Source of the DNA: Natronosporangium hydrolyticum
GTDB taxonomy: Bacteria > Actinomycetota > Actinomycetes > Mycobacteriales > Micromonosporaceae
NCBI RefSeq assembly: GCF_016925615.1
Contig: NZ_CP070499.1
Coordinates: 3,968,001 to 4,032,000, forward strand
Direction: 5' to 3'
DNA: 64,000 bases
Part shown: positions 7,637-20,920 of the stretch, piece after piece
How positions within the stretch are numbered: the first letter of the stretch is position 1
Layout: each line of letters begins with the position of its first letter
Notes under the pieces: model-generated
Databases searched by the model: none
Seen by the model: only the letters and a program-made list of their open reading frames with translations
What the model was told of the DNA's origin: nothing
Position numbers and translations under genes: made by a program

Positions 7637-8437
7637 TCAGTTGGCCCGTACCCGCTCGGCCGGTAGGCTGCGCCAGCCAACTCGGGACCAGCTGGCAAAA
7701 CCTGCCCGGATGAGGTTGCGAAAACTTGGCGAGTCTGGGGCAGCGCTCGCCGTGGCGGCGGTGTATCCGGCATGGGCCGCACGGTGGAGTCGATGGTGCA
7801 GCAGTGCGAGCTGCGCGCCCGTACCGCGCGCGGCGGGTAGCGTCGCGGCCCCGCCGAGCACCGCCACATCGCCGTGCAGCGACATGGCCGCGGCAGCCAC
7901 CGGCTCGTCCCCCTGCCACGCAAGGAATCGTCGCAGTTCAGCGGCGGAGTGCTCGATCACCAGGTATTTGGTGAGTGAGGCAGGGGCGGCGTAGCCGGCC
8001 GTGAGGATATCGAGGAAGAGCTGCAGTTCGTCGTTGCCCTTTGCTTCACTGACCCGAAGCTCACCGCCGCCGCGCATGGTCCCACCGTGGCGTGCGGACA
8101 GGTCGGCAACCGCGGCCGGCCGTGGACCCGAGGGCACGAAACCCAACCGACGAAGCTGTTCGCCCAGCGCCGCCGTCGGCTCAACGACGGTCAGCACCGG
8201 TGACGGTGCGCCGGCTGATGCGAAGGCCGCCAGGACGTCGGGCACCGCGTCGAGAGAATCTTCGGTGACCCCCGACACCGAGTTGAGAAACTCCAGACCC
8301 GGTGAGGTGGTTAGCAACCCGAGCAGGCCATTGACCTCGAAGGCACGAAAGTACCCTGGCAGTCCCGCCGACGCGGCAGCGGCGAAGGCCAACCGACCGC
8401 GGTCGTGCAGGCGACGCTCTGCCGTTGTGATGTCCAC
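7637..8437 (-). CDS. GNAT-family N-acetyltransferase
   Basis: Acetyltransferase-like protein of 266 residues. The C-terminal GNAT domain shows GGAATLPAARGTGAQLALL, containing the R-G-T-G-A acetyl-CoA pyrophosphate loop, followed by the helix and TASAAPDSPSFRNLIRAGF near the end. The N-terminal 120 residues resemble a degenerate first GNAT fold, so it may be a tandem-domain enzyme. It starts with GTG at 8437. The gene ends 44 bases before the GIY-YIG gene. The acyl acceptor is unknown. Confidence 0.82.
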   Translation of the reverse strand: MDITTAERRLHDRGRLAFAAAASAGLPGYFRAFEVNGLLGLLTTSPGLEFLNSVSGVTEDSLDAVPDVLAAFASAGAPSPVLTVVEPTAALGEQLRRLGFVPSGPRPAAVADLSARHGGTMRGGGELRVSEAKGNDELQLFLDILTAGYAAPASLTKYLVIEHSAAELRRFLAWQGDEPVAAAAMSLHGDVAVLGGAATLPAARGTGAQLALLHHRLHRAAHAGYTAATASAAPDSPSFRNLIRAGFASWSRVGWRSLPAERVRAN

Positions 8438-8519
8438 CCGCCGAGTCTCACGCAGGGACGCTGCCGGCTCAAGTTCCGATCTACGACCAGATCACTCATG
8501 CCAAAGGTGTGCACGCGAC

Positions 8520-9206
8520 TTACGCCAGGTCGAGTTCCCGCTTCACCACCCGCAGATCGTCGACGAGCGCGGCGTAGGCGATCTCCCGGTTGTCGGCCCG
8601 CAGCACCGCCGACGGGTGCGCCGTCGCCACCACAAAGGCATGGTCGTGCGCCGGGAACTCCGCCGGGACCTCGGCGCTGGCCGGCCAGTCGAACACCTTC
8701 CCGCGGGACCGGGTGATCCGGAAGTCGGGGCCGAGCAGCGCCTGCGCCGCGGTCGCGCCGAGCGCCACCACCGCGGCCGGGCGCAGCCGGGAGAACTCGG
8801 CGACCAGCCACGGCCGGCAGGCCTGGACCTCGACCCGGGTCGGGGTCTGGTGGATGCGACGCTTGCCCGGACCGGTGGCCCGATGTTTGAAATGCTTCAC
8901 CGCGTTGGTGATGTAGAGCTCACCGGGGTGCAGCCCGGCGTCGTCGACCGCCCGGCGCAACAGATGCCCGGCCGGACCGACGAACGGCAACCCCTTGCGG
9001 TCCTCCACATCCCCCGGCTGCTCCCCGACCAGCACGATCCGAGCCGACTCGTCGCCGCGCCCGAAGACGGTCTGAGTGGTGTCCCGGAACAGGTCGCAGC
9101 CGCGGCAGTCGGCGGCGGCTGCCCGTAGTCCGGCGATGTCCGCCGCCGCCGGTACGAACTGCTGCGCCCCGGCCATGTCACCCGTGTCGTTCTGGTCAGC
9201 GTTCAC
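8520..9206 (-). CDS. udgX: Uracil-binding DNA glycosylase UdgX
   Basis: Uracil-DNA glycosylase superfamily protein of 228 residues with a 4Fe-4S cluster (CRGCDLF near residue 35 supplies two of the cysteines). Motif 1 is GEQPGD, followed by NAVKHFKH, the defining GKRRIHQTP loop, and ATAHPSAVLR. In mycobacterial UdgX the His of KRRIH replaces water and stays covalently attached to the excised uracil position, so the protein traps abasic DNA. The motif is intact here, so the same suicide chemistry is expected. It is a single gene starting with GTG at 9206. Confidence 0.95.
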   Translation of the reverse strand: MNADQNDTGDMAGAQQFVPAAADIAGLRAAAADCRGCDLFRDTTQTVFGRGDESARIVLVGEQPGDVEDRKGLPFVGPAGHLLRRAVDDAGLHPGELYITNAVKHFKHRATGPGKRRIHQTPTRVEVQACRPWLVAEFSRLRPAAVVALGATAAQALLGPDFRITRSRGKVFDWPASAEVPAEFPAHDHAFVVATAHPSAVLRADNREIAYAALVDDLRVVKRELDLA

Positions 9207-9233
9207 CGTGTCTTTTTACCCCTGCCGGCCGGT

Positions 9234-10580
9234 TCAGACACTGTGGCCCCTCCCCACGGTGCGCTCCTCGGCCGCCGCGACCGCGCGGGCCAGCGCCGGG
9301 ATCTGCGCCTCCGGCAGCGAGCTGACGGTGATCCGGATGCCTGGGCCGGCGGCCTGCCGAAACAGCGCCCCCGGCGCCACCGCGTACCCGGCCTCCCGGA
9401 GCGCGGTCACGGTCCGGGTCTCGTCGGTCACCGGCGCCCAGACGTTGATGCCGGTGTCGCCGTGCCCGGCCAGCCCGTGTTCGGTCAGCGCCCGGCACAG
9501 GGCTTCGCGGCGGCGACGGTAGGTCTGCTCCGCGCCGGCGATCAGCTGCGCCACATCCGGGTCTCGCCACAGCTCCACCACCAATCGTTGCAGCACAGTG
9601 GAGACCCAGCCAGCCCCGGCCCGGATCCGGCCGGCGACCCGGCCGACCGTCGCCGCATCGCCGGCGACCACCGCCAGCCGCAGGTCCGGACCGTACGGTT
9701 TGGAGGTTGACCGGACGAACGCCCACCGGGGCGCCGCCCCGGCCAACGGGTGCAGCGGCACTCCCGCGAGCTCCGCGGCGTGGTCATCCTCGACCAGCAA
9801 CACCTCCGGGTGGTTCGCGAGCAGCGGGCGAAGTTCGGCCGCCCGATCCTGGGTCACCGCGACCCCGGTCGGGTTGTGTGCGCGGGTGGTGACGATTACC
9901 GCCCGCGCGCCGGCGGCCAGTGCCCGCTGCAGTCCCGGCCCGGTCGGGCCGTGGTTGTCCATCGGCAGCGGCACCGCTACCAGCCCGAGGGCGGCGACCA
10001 GGTCGAGCAGGTTGGCCCAGCCGGGGTCTTCGACCGCCACCCGGTCGCCGGCGTTGAGATGGGCGGTGAGCAGCCGTTCGATGCCGTCCAGCGCCCCACC
10101 CGTGATGATCAGGTCGGCGCCGGTCAACGGCACCCCGTCCGCGGCGAGTCGCTGCCGGGCCAGGTCGGCCAGCTCCGGCACGGTGCCCGCCTCCGGGTAC
10201 GAGCCGGCCGGGCCGGGCCGGGCGGCCAGCCGGCTCAATGGGCCGGACAGGTCGGGCAGCAGCCGCCCGTCCGGTCCGCCCGAGGAGAGGTCCCAGGCGC
10301 CGGGCGGCACCGGGAGCCGGCGGGCCGCCCGGTCGCCGACCACCGGGGGGCGCGGGCGGACCCGGGTGCCGTGCCGGCCGGCGGTCTCGACCACGCCGCG
10401 CTGCCGCAGGCTCCGGTAGGCGGCGGCGACGGTCGCCGGGCTCACGCCGAGGTCGGCCGCGAGTCCGCGGACCGGCGGCAGGCTCGCGCCGCTGGCGAGC
10501 GCGCCGTCGCGTACTCCGGCCTCGATGCTGGCCGCAATCTCGGCGGCGGTGCGACCAGTGGGGTGATATTGTTCTGCCAC
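9234..10580 (-). CDS. MocR-type GntR/aminotransferase regulator
   Basis: Fusion of a GntR winged helix (about residues 12-77, with LPPVRGLAADLGVSPATVAA) to a class I aminotransferase-like domain, 448 residues in all. The PLP-binding Lys lies in STSKPYGPDLRL and the family Asn/Pro in TTRAHNPTGVAVT. MocR regulators such as PdxR sense PLP or an amino compound. It is divergently transcribed, 49 bases apart, from an FMN-binding pyridoxamine-oxidase-like gene, its most probable target. It starts with GTG at 10580. Confidence 0.9.
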   Translation of the reverse strand: MAEQYHPTGRTAAEIAASIEAGVRDGALASGASLPPVRGLAADLGVSPATVAAAYRSLRQRGVVETAGRHGTRVRPRPPVVGDRAARRLPVPPGAWDLSSGGPDGRLLPDLSGPLSRLAARPGPAGSYPEAGTVPELADLARQRLAADGVPLTGADLIITGGALDGIERLLTAHLNAGDRVAVEDPGWANLLDLVAALGLVAVPLPMDNHGPTGPGLQRALAAGARAVIVTTRAHNPTGVAVTQDRAAELRPLLANHPEVLLVEDDHAAELAGVPLHPLAGAAPRWAFVRSTSKPYGPDLRLAVVAGDAATVGRVAGRIRAGAGWVSTVLQRLVVELWRDPDVAQLIAGAEQTYRRRREALCRALTEHGLAGHGDTGINVWAPVTDETRTVTALREAGYAVAPGALFRQAAGPGIRITVSSLPEAQIPALARAVAAAEERTVGRGHSV

Positions 10581-10590
10581 AGTTTAAGGA

Positions 10591-10604
10591 TTGTACTACT
10601 ACAA
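10591..10604. promoter_or_regulatory. Inverted repeat in the MocR/FMN-protein divergent promoter
   Basis: TTGTA (10591-10595) and TACAA (10600-10604) form a perfect 5-bp dyad with a 4-base centre in an AT-rich patch of the 49-base divergent region. It is a candidate MocR operator or core promoter for both genes; no binding data are available. Confidence 0.35.
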
Positions 10605-10629
10605 AAATTCAACCGAGGAGGGACCCCGG

Positions 10630-11277
10630 ATGCCAGCCACCGCCTACCCCCGCACCGACCGTTCCACCGCCACCCGGGCCCGCGACCGGATGAGCTACGA
10701 CCGAGCCGCCATTCACGCGGTGATTGACGAGGCGTACCACTGCCACCTCGCCTTCGTCGTCGACGGCGAGCCGCGGCTGCTTCCCACCCTGCACATCCGG
10801 GTCGGCGAGACGCTGTATCTGCACGGTTCGACCGGCAGCTATCTGATGCTCGCCGCCCGCGGCGACGGGCTGCCGGTCAGCGTCGCTATTACCCACCTGG
10901 ACGCGCTGATTCTCGCCCGCAGCCAGGTTCACCACAGCGCCAACTACCGTTCGGTGGTCGCGCACGGCACCGCCCGGCTCGTGGCCGACCCGGCCACCAA
11001 GCGGCGAGTCCTCGACGCGCTGCTGGAACGGATCGCCACCGGCCGCAGCCAGGACAGCCGGCCACCGACCGACGCCGAACTCGCCGCCACCGCCGTACTC
11101 GGGTTGCCGCTGGCCGAGGCGTCGCTGCGCGCCCGCACCGGTGGGGTCGTCGACGACGAGGCTGACCTGGACCTGCCGCACTGGGCCGGAGTCGTGCCGG
11201 TGTCCACCACCCTCGGCCGACCCGAACCGGCGCCCGGGGTAGTGCTGCCGCCGCCGCTGCTCAGCGGACCGGCGTAA
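10630..11277 (+). CDS. Pyridoxamine 5'-phosphate oxidase family FMN-binding protein
   Basis: Split-barrel flavin protein of 215 residues. Segments DRAAIHAVIDEAYHCHLAFVV, PTLHIRVGETLYLHGS and HHSANYRSVVAHGTARLV match the NimA/PNPOx-like group that binds FMN. It is probably a flavin-dependent reductase or oxidase and not PdxH itself. ATG at 10630 was chosen for the GAGGAGG just upstream; an in-frame TTG at 10591 falls in the operator-like repeat. Divergence from the MocR gene suggests vitamin B6-type or amine-responsive control. Confidence 0.85.
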   Translation: MPATAYPRTDRSTATRARDRMSYDRAAIHAVIDEAYHCHLAFVVDGEPRLLPTLHIRVGETLYLHGSTGSYLMLAARGDGLPVSVAITHLDALILARSQVHHSANYRSVVAHGTARLVADPATKRRVLDALLERIATGRSQDSRPPTDAELAATAVLGLPLAEASLRARTGGVVDDEADLDLPHWAGVVPVSTTLGRPEPAPGVVLPPPLLSGPA

Positions 11278-11379
11278 ACCTCGGCCGATCATGGACCTAG
11301 GTACCGGATCGGCGGGTTTCCCAGCCCCGTACCCCATGGTCAACCCGATTCGGTCGGGGGGCCGAGGCACCATGGTGGG

Positions 11380-15987
<4,608 letters not shown>

Positions 15988-15990
<3 letters not shown>

Positions 15991-16010
15991 GCTGGCAACC
16001 GGTCAGCTCA
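15988..16010. terminator. Bidirectional hairpin between lhr and the response regulator
   Basis: TGAGCTG (15988-15994) pairs with CAGCTCA (16004-16010) around a 9-base loop. The two arms contain the stop codons of the convergent genes. There is no T-tract, as is common in GC-rich actinobacteria. Confidence 0.5.
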
Positions 16011-16655
16011 TACCGTGCCGGATTCGTAGGCGGCGATCACCGCCTGCGTGCGGTCCCGCACCCGCAGCTTCGCCAGCACGCTCGCCACATGCGTCTTCAC
16101 CGTCTCCACCCCGATCACGAGCTCGGCAGCGATCTCGGCGTTGGTGAGGCCGCGCGCCACCAACCGCAGCACCTCCAGCTCGCGTTCGGTCAGTCCGGCC
16201 CCGCTCACCCGGTCGTCGTTGCCGGCCCGGTGGCGCCTCGCCAGGTCCCGCAGCGCGGTCGGGAACAGCAACGCCTCGGTACGGGCGACCAGCCGCACCG
16301 CCGCCACCAGCTCCGCCGGCCTGGTGCGCTTGAGCAGGAAGCCGTCGGCGCCGGCGCGGAGCGCCCGGTAGACATACTCGTCATTGTCGAATGTGGTGAC
16401 TACGAGAATCTTGGGCGGACGCGGCATCGAACGCAGAATCTCCCGGGTCGCCTCGATGCCGTCGGTGCGTGGCATCCGGACGTCGAGCAACGCCACATCG
16501 GGCTGCGCCCGGCGGACCTGGGCGACCGCGTCGACGCCGTCGGCCGCTTCGCCGACCACGGTGAGGTCCGGCTCGCTGTCGATGATGGTGGCGAGCCCGG
16601 CGCGCACCAGGTCCTCATCGTCGGCGATCACAATCGACAGTTGCGCCTCGGTCAC
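16008..16655 (-). CDS. NarL/LuxR-family response regulator
   Basis: Response regulator of 215 residues. The receiver domain shows the acidic pair ADDEDLVR, the phospho-acceptor Asp in VALLDVRMPRTDG and the Lys in FLLKRTRP; the C-terminal LuxR helix-turn-helix reads LTERELEVLRLVARGLTNAEIA. Its start overlaps the histidine kinase stop by 4 bases, so the pair is translationally coupled. Targets are unknown; the adjacent membrane gene in the same operon is a candidate component. Confidence 0.95.
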   Translation of the reverse strand: MTEAQLSIVIADDEDLVRAGLATIIDSEPDLTVVGEAADGVDAVAQVRRAQPDVALLDVRMPRTDGIEATREILRSMPRPPKILVVTTFDNDEYVYRALRAGADGFLLKRTRPAELVAAVRLVARTEALLFPTALRDLARRHRAGNDDRVSGAGLTERELEVLRLVARGLTNAEIAAELVIGVETVKTHVASVLAKLRVRDRTQAVIAAYESGTV

Positions 16656-17929
16656 GCCGCTCCCTCCTGCCTAACCGGCAGCCGGGCCGTCACCCGCCAC
16701 CACGGCCCGTCCGGTCCAGCCTGCAGGCTACCGCCGAGCGTGAGTACCCGTTCGCGCATGCCGGTGATGCCCCGCCCGCCACCGGCCAGCTCCGGTTGTC
16801 CTGCCGCCACCGGGTTGGTCACCGCCACCACCAGCTCGTCGTCCTCACGGGCGACCCGAACCGTCACCGTCGAGCGCTCGCCGTGGCGGAGCGCGTTGGT
16901 CAGCGACTCCTGGATGATCCGGTACGCCTCCCGGGACGGCTCGGCGGGCAACTCGGCCGCCTCGACGAGGAGGTCGGCCTCGACCGGTAGGCCGCAGTCG
17001 GCGAAGAGCGCGGGTAGCTGCGCCAACCCGGGTGGTGAGGGCTGCTCCCACGGCTGCGACACCGCCGGGTCCGGGGCCGGATCGTCGCGCAGGACGCCCA
17101 ACGCGTGGTCGAGATCGGCGAGCGCCCGGCGGGCGGTCTCCTCCACCGCCGCGAGCGCCCGGCGTACCGCCGCCGGGTCCTGCGCCAGCAGCCGGTTCGC
17201 CGCCGCCGACTGCCACATCACGACCGACAGGGCGTGTCCGACCGAGTCGTGCAACTCCCGGGCAAGCTGGTTGCGGGCGGCGAGCTGGGCGGCCTGCTGC
17301 CGCAGCACGAGGAGCCGTTCGGTGGCGCTGGGGCCGAGGAGCACCGGCGCCAGCCGGCGAAGCCCGGCGGTCATCCCGGCCACCAGATAGATCAGCGCAA
17401 TCAGCGCGACCACCGCCACGGCCGGCCCCCACCAGGCACTCCACTCCGGTGCGATCGCGCCGGCGGGACCCAGCGCCCGCTCTGGCAGCACCGGCATCAC
17501 CATGAGGATCGCCAGCATCGGGAGCAGGGCGAGGGTAACGCCGCTGAGCAGGCCGCCGACCGCCAGCTGGATCGTGTACCACCCGGCGGTACGCCACCGG
17601 GTACGCCAATCCTGCCCGGTTCTCCCGGCCGGCTCGATCTCCGCCCGGAGCAGGTTACGGGCGGTCAGCAGCAACACCGGGCGGATCGGCAGGACCAATC
17701 CGGTCAGCAGCACGAACGGCAGCACCCACAGGAAGGTCTGCGGGGCGAAGACAGTGACCGCGGCGTCGACGCCGCCGCGCCCACTCGCGACCGCCACCAC
17801 CTCGCCGGCCATGATGTACGGCATGACCACCGCGCCGCCCAGGATCAGCCAGCCCCACCCTTGATAGGTGGCCCGGCTGATCAGCGGCCGAAGTGCTGCC
17901 GGCACCCGCATGCGGTGATCGTGACACAT
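16652..17929 (-). CDS. Sensor histidine kinase (HisKA_3 type)
   Basis: Membrane kinase of 425 residues. Several hydrophobic segments fill the first 200 residues, then comes the dimerisation/phospho-acceptor box ARELHDSVGHALSVV and an ATPase domain with QESLTNALRHGE and GGGRGITGMRERV. This is the usual partner of NarL-type regulators. The input domain is purely membranous, with no recognisable extracellular sensor, suggesting it senses membrane state or a membrane partner. The upstream gene ends 3 bases before its start. Confidence 0.94.
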   Translation of the reverse strand: MCHDHRMRVPAALRPLISRATYQGWGWLILGGAVVMPYIMAGEVVAVASGRGGVDAAVTVFAPQTFLWVLPFVLLTGLVLPIRPVLLLTARNLLRAEIEPAGRTGQDWRTRWRTAGWYTIQLAVGGLLSGVTLALLPMLAILMVMPVLPERALGPAGAIAPEWSAWWGPAVAVVALIALIYLVAGMTAGLRRLAPVLLGPSATERLLVLRQQAAQLAARNQLARELHDSVGHALSVVMWQSAAANRLLAQDPAAVRRALAAVEETARRALADLDHALGVLRDDPAPDPAVSQPWEQPSPPGLAQLPALFADCGLPVEADLLVEAAELPAEPSREAYRIIQESLTNALRHGERSTVTVRVAREDDELVVAVTNPVAAGQPELAGGGRGITGMRERVLTLGGSLQAGPDGPWWRVTARLPVRQEGAA

Positions 17930-17932
17930 CGC

Positions 17933-18772
17933 TCAGCCCCGCCCGCAGCGGCGGCAGGAGCGGCGGGTCTGGAAATAGAAACCCACGGTCACTACCGCCA
18001 GGCCTACCCCCCAGATCAGGAAGCTCGGGTAGACCGCGATGACCACCCAGGCCGCCAGGTCGCCGTGGAACGCCGAATGGTCCCCGGAGAGCCACACCAG
18101 CAACAGGTAACCGGTACTGATGCCGCCGACGGGCAGCAACAGCAGGCAGCCGATCAGCGCCGGGGCGAGCAGCAGCCAGCGGGGCAGCCGGGGCCGCTGG
18201 TAGGCCATCGCGAAGGTCACCAGCACTCCGATCAACGCCATCACCGCGGTGTCGCCCATGCCGGGGCTCCATGGCTTCACGCCAGCGAACACCGCCGGGT
18301 CCCTCAGGCCGAGCGTGCCGCCGAATCCCCAGTGCAGCTTCAGCGCGAGATAGCCGATCGCCGGTACCGCCGCGACGATGCTCGCCGGCCGGATCAACCA
18401 GGTCAGGTCACGACGGGCGGCGTGGCCGTGCCGCCCGCACCGGGGGCAGGCACCACGGCTGCGGCGCTGATACCGCAGGGTCGCGACGGCGATGCCGGCG
18501 CCGAGCGCCACCGCGGCGAGGCGGTGGCTCATCCCGAACCAGTCGAGGTGGAACGGGACCCCGGCGGCGTCGGTGACCACGCTGACCGCCCACATCACGG
18601 CGGTCATCAGGTCGAAAGCGAGGCCGCCTTGGTAGCTGGCGTGGCCGGCGAGTAGCGCGACCGCGCCCCAGCCGAGCGCCAGTCGCAGTCGGCGGTGGCC
18701 TACCGGCGGCGGTTCGGGCGGGGGTGGCGTGTTCGAAGCGGGCTGGGGCGTTTGGAGGGCAGAAGTACGCAT
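17933..18772 (-). CDS. Multi-pass membrane protein in the two-component operon
   Basis: Unrecognised integral membrane protein of 279 residues with about seven hydrophobic segments. A cytoplasmic-type Cys motif CPRCGRHG follows the third segment, and the very C-terminus has CRRCGRG, so a zinc ribbon is possible. ATG at 18772 was chosen for GTAGGGGT upstream; a longer frame exists but reads as low-complexity. It is the first gene of the operon leading to the kinase and regulator, so it may be an accessory sensor or the controlled output. No function is claimed. Confidence 0.72.
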   Translation of the reverse strand: MRTSALQTPQPASNTPPPPEPPPVGHRRLRLALGWGAVALLAGHASYQGGLAFDLMTAVMWAVSVVTDAAGVPFHLDWFGMSHRLAAVALGAGIAVATLRYQRRSRGACPRCGRHGHAARRDLTWLIRPASIVAAVPAIGYLALKLHWGFGGTLGLRDPAVFAGVKPWSPGMGDTAVMALIGVLVTFAMAYQRPRLPRWLLLAPALIGCLLLLPVGGISTGYLLLVWLSGDHSAFHGDLAAWVVIAVYPSFLIWGVGLAVVTVGFYFQTRRSCRRCGRG

Positions 18773-18883
18773 ACCCCTACGGTCGCCGGATGTCCTGCCG
18801 CCCACCTCCCGTACGCGGGGGGTTCGCCTCCCCCGCCGGGGGGATTCGGCGGTGCCTGGCGGGCCTGCGGCGCCGGCTCGCCG

Positions 18884-19660
18884 CTACGGGGTGAGGCGGA
18901 GGTCCGGGATCAGCGAGATGATCCCGAACGAGGCGCCCAGCGGGTCGATCAGCTGCGCGTAGGTCCCGACGTTCACGTCGATCGGGCCGAGCACCACCTG
19001 GCCGCCGAGATCGCGGCAGCGGGCGGCGGTCGCGGCGCAGTCGTCGACCTCGATGGTGGTGCGCCAGTGGGCGGGGACCTCCGCCGGCCATTCGTCGCCG
19101 ATGATCGTGACGCCGGCTACCACCCGGTTGTTGACCCACCACTCTCGATAGTCGTACCCGGTGGGCAGTGAGCCCTCCTCGTCACGCCAGCCGAAGACCT
19201 TCCCGTAGAAGGCCGCCGCCCCGGGCACGTCGCGCACCGCGAGGTCGGTCCAGCAGACCGCGTTGGCCTCGGTCGCCACCTGGGCGCCGCCGAAGGTCCC
19301 GCGCTGCCATAGCCCGAAGGTGGCGCCCGCCGGGTCGGCGAGCATCGCCATCGTGCCGCGGCCGCCGATCTCCGTAGCCGGTTGCAGGATCGTACCGCCG
19401 GCGTTGCCGACCTGTTCGACGGTGGCGTCTATCTCCTCTGTGGAGATGTAGCTCAGCCAGGCCGAGGGCTGGCCGTCAGTCAGCGTCGGCACGATTCCGG
19501 CGGCGGCCAGATCACGCAGAGTGAATACTGTGGAACCGACCTCGGTCTCGGTGGTCCGCCAGCCGAAAAGCCCACTGTAGAACGCGATCGACGCCGCCGG
19601 GTCGCTACTGGTAAGCTCTGCCCAACACGGTGTAGCAGGGGCGTAACCTCTGATCCGCAC
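18884..19660 (-). CDS. VOC-superfamily protein with two glyoxalase-like domains
   Basis: Protein of 258 residues made of two tandem vicinal-oxygen-chelate repeats. Each begins with a CWxxL-type strand (TPCWAELTSSDPAASIAFYSG and AVCWTDLAVRDVPGAAAFYG) and ends in DPxGAxFG (LADPAGATFGLW, LIDPLGASFGII). Such proteins act as bleomycin-type resistance or glyoxalase-like enzymes, but substrate and metal use are unknown here. It starts with GTG at 19660 with GGGGAG upstream. It is divergent from the pirin gene across 240 bases in which no gene was found. Confidence 0.88.
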   Translation of the reverse strand: MRIRGYAPATPCWAELTSSDPAASIAFYSGLFGWRTTETEVGSTVFTLRDLAAAGIVPTLTDGQPSAWLSYISTEEIDATVEQVGNAGGTILQPATEIGGRGTMAMLADPAGATFGLWQRGTFGGAQVATEANAVCWTDLAVRDVPGAAAFYGKVFGWRDEEGSLPTGYDYREWWVNNRVVAGVTIIGDEWPAEVPAHWRTTIEVDDCAATAARCRDLGGQVVLGPIDVNVGTYAQLIDPLGASFGIISLIPDLRLTP

Positions 19661-19900
19661 CGGCCGCTCCCCTCATCGGTGTCACCATCATGGCCGCACA
19701 CGCCAATGATCGTCACACCATACTTCACAGCCCCAGCGCGGACATCGGCCGTAGGCACACCGAATCACCCCTTTACCGGCGACAACCGGGCGACTACCTA
19801 GCGGCGTGATCAGGGACGGAGCTCCGCCACTCGAAGGGAATAACCCGCCACGGGCAGTTGTTGCTGTGACAAATACTTGCGTTCCGAGGAGGCGACCCCG

Positions 19901-20890
19901 ATGCCCGCGATCACCGTCGATGATGTGCTGGTCCTACCCCGACTCCCGATACTCGACCCCACCACCACCTACCGTGACGTCCGCCGGCTGACCACCGCGC
20001 CCGGCGGGTACGAGGGTGAGGGGTTCCCGGTACGCCGGGCATTCGCCGGAGTGCCGCTCACCGAACTCGATCCGTTCATCCACCTCGACCAGATGGGTGA
20101 GGTGGAGTACGCCCCCGGTGAGCCCAAGGGCACCCCCTGGCACCCTCACCGCGGCTTCGAGACCGTGACGTACATGATCGACGGCATCTTCGACCACCAG
20201 GACTCCAACGGTGGCGGCGGGTCGATCACCAACGGTGACACCCAGTGGATGACCGCGGGCGCCGGCATCCTGCATATCGAGAAGCCACCGGAGCAGCTGG
20301 TGATGAGCGGTGGCCTCTTCCACGGCCTGCAGTTGTGGGTCAACCTGCCCCGCAGCAAGAAACTCTCGCCGCCGCGCTACCAGGACATCCGGGGCCGGGC
20401 GGCGACCCTGCTGACCACCCCGGACGGCGGCGCGCTGATCCGGCTCATCGCCGGTGAGATCGCGGGCCATCACGGGCCGGGCTCGACCCACACCCCGATT
20501 ACGATTGCTCACGTGACTCTGCAGCCCGGGGCGCAGCTCGACCTGCCGTGGCGGCCGGACTACAACGCGCTGGTCTACGTGCTCGCCGGCGCCGGCACCG
20601 TCGGCACCCACCAGCAACCGATCCGGCTGGGCCAGCTCGCCGTCCACGGCCCCGGCGACGCGTTGCGGGTCACCGCCGACGCCGCGCAGGAGTCCCGTAC
20701 CCCGGCGCTCGAGCTCTACTTCATGGGTGGGGAGCCGATCCGGGAGCCGGTGGCCCACTACGGACCGTTCGTCATGAACACCAAGGCCGAGCTGATCCAG
20801 GCCTTCGAGGACCATCAGGCGGGCCGGCTGGGCAGCATCCCGGCCGAGCGGACGCCGCACACCACCGCCGATCAGCCCCCGCCGGCCTAG
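19901..20890 (+). CDS. Pirin family protein
   Basis: Bicupin protein of 329 residues. The N-terminal cupin has WHPHRGFETVTYMIDG, with the His pair and Glu ligand of pirins, and MTAGAGILHIEKP; the C-terminal cupin ends at MGGEPIREPVAHYGPFVMNT, the characteristic pirin tail. Some pirins are quercetin 2,3-dioxygenases or modulate metabolic enzymes; the substrate here is unknown. ATG at 19901 is preceded by GAGGAGG; an in-frame codon at 19877 lacks a ribosome site. Monocistronic. Confidence 0.93.
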   Translation: MPAITVDDVLVLPRLPILDPTTTYRDVRRLTTAPGGYEGEGFPVRRAFAGVPLTELDPFIHLDQMGEVEYAPGEPKGTPWHPHRGFETVTYMIDGIFDHQDSNGGGGSITNGDTQWMTAGAGILHIEKPPEQLVMSGGLFHGLQLWVNLPRSKKLSPPRYQDIRGRAATLLTTPDGGALIRLIAGEIAGHHGPGSTHTPITIAHVTLQPGAQLDLPWRPDYNALVYVLAGAGTVGTHQQPIRLGQLAVHGPGDALRVTADAAQESRTPALELYFMGGEPIREPVAHYGPFVMNTKAELIQAFEDHQAGRLGSIPAERTPHTTADQPPPA

Positions 20891-20920
20891 CCGGGGCCGG
20901 CCCGGCCCCGGCGTAGCGCG

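Noticed and set aside
7593-7919. N-terminal extension of the GIY-YIG-like protein
   Set aside because: It overlaps the GNAT coding region and is Arg/Gly-rich without homology; a ribosome site stands at 7592.
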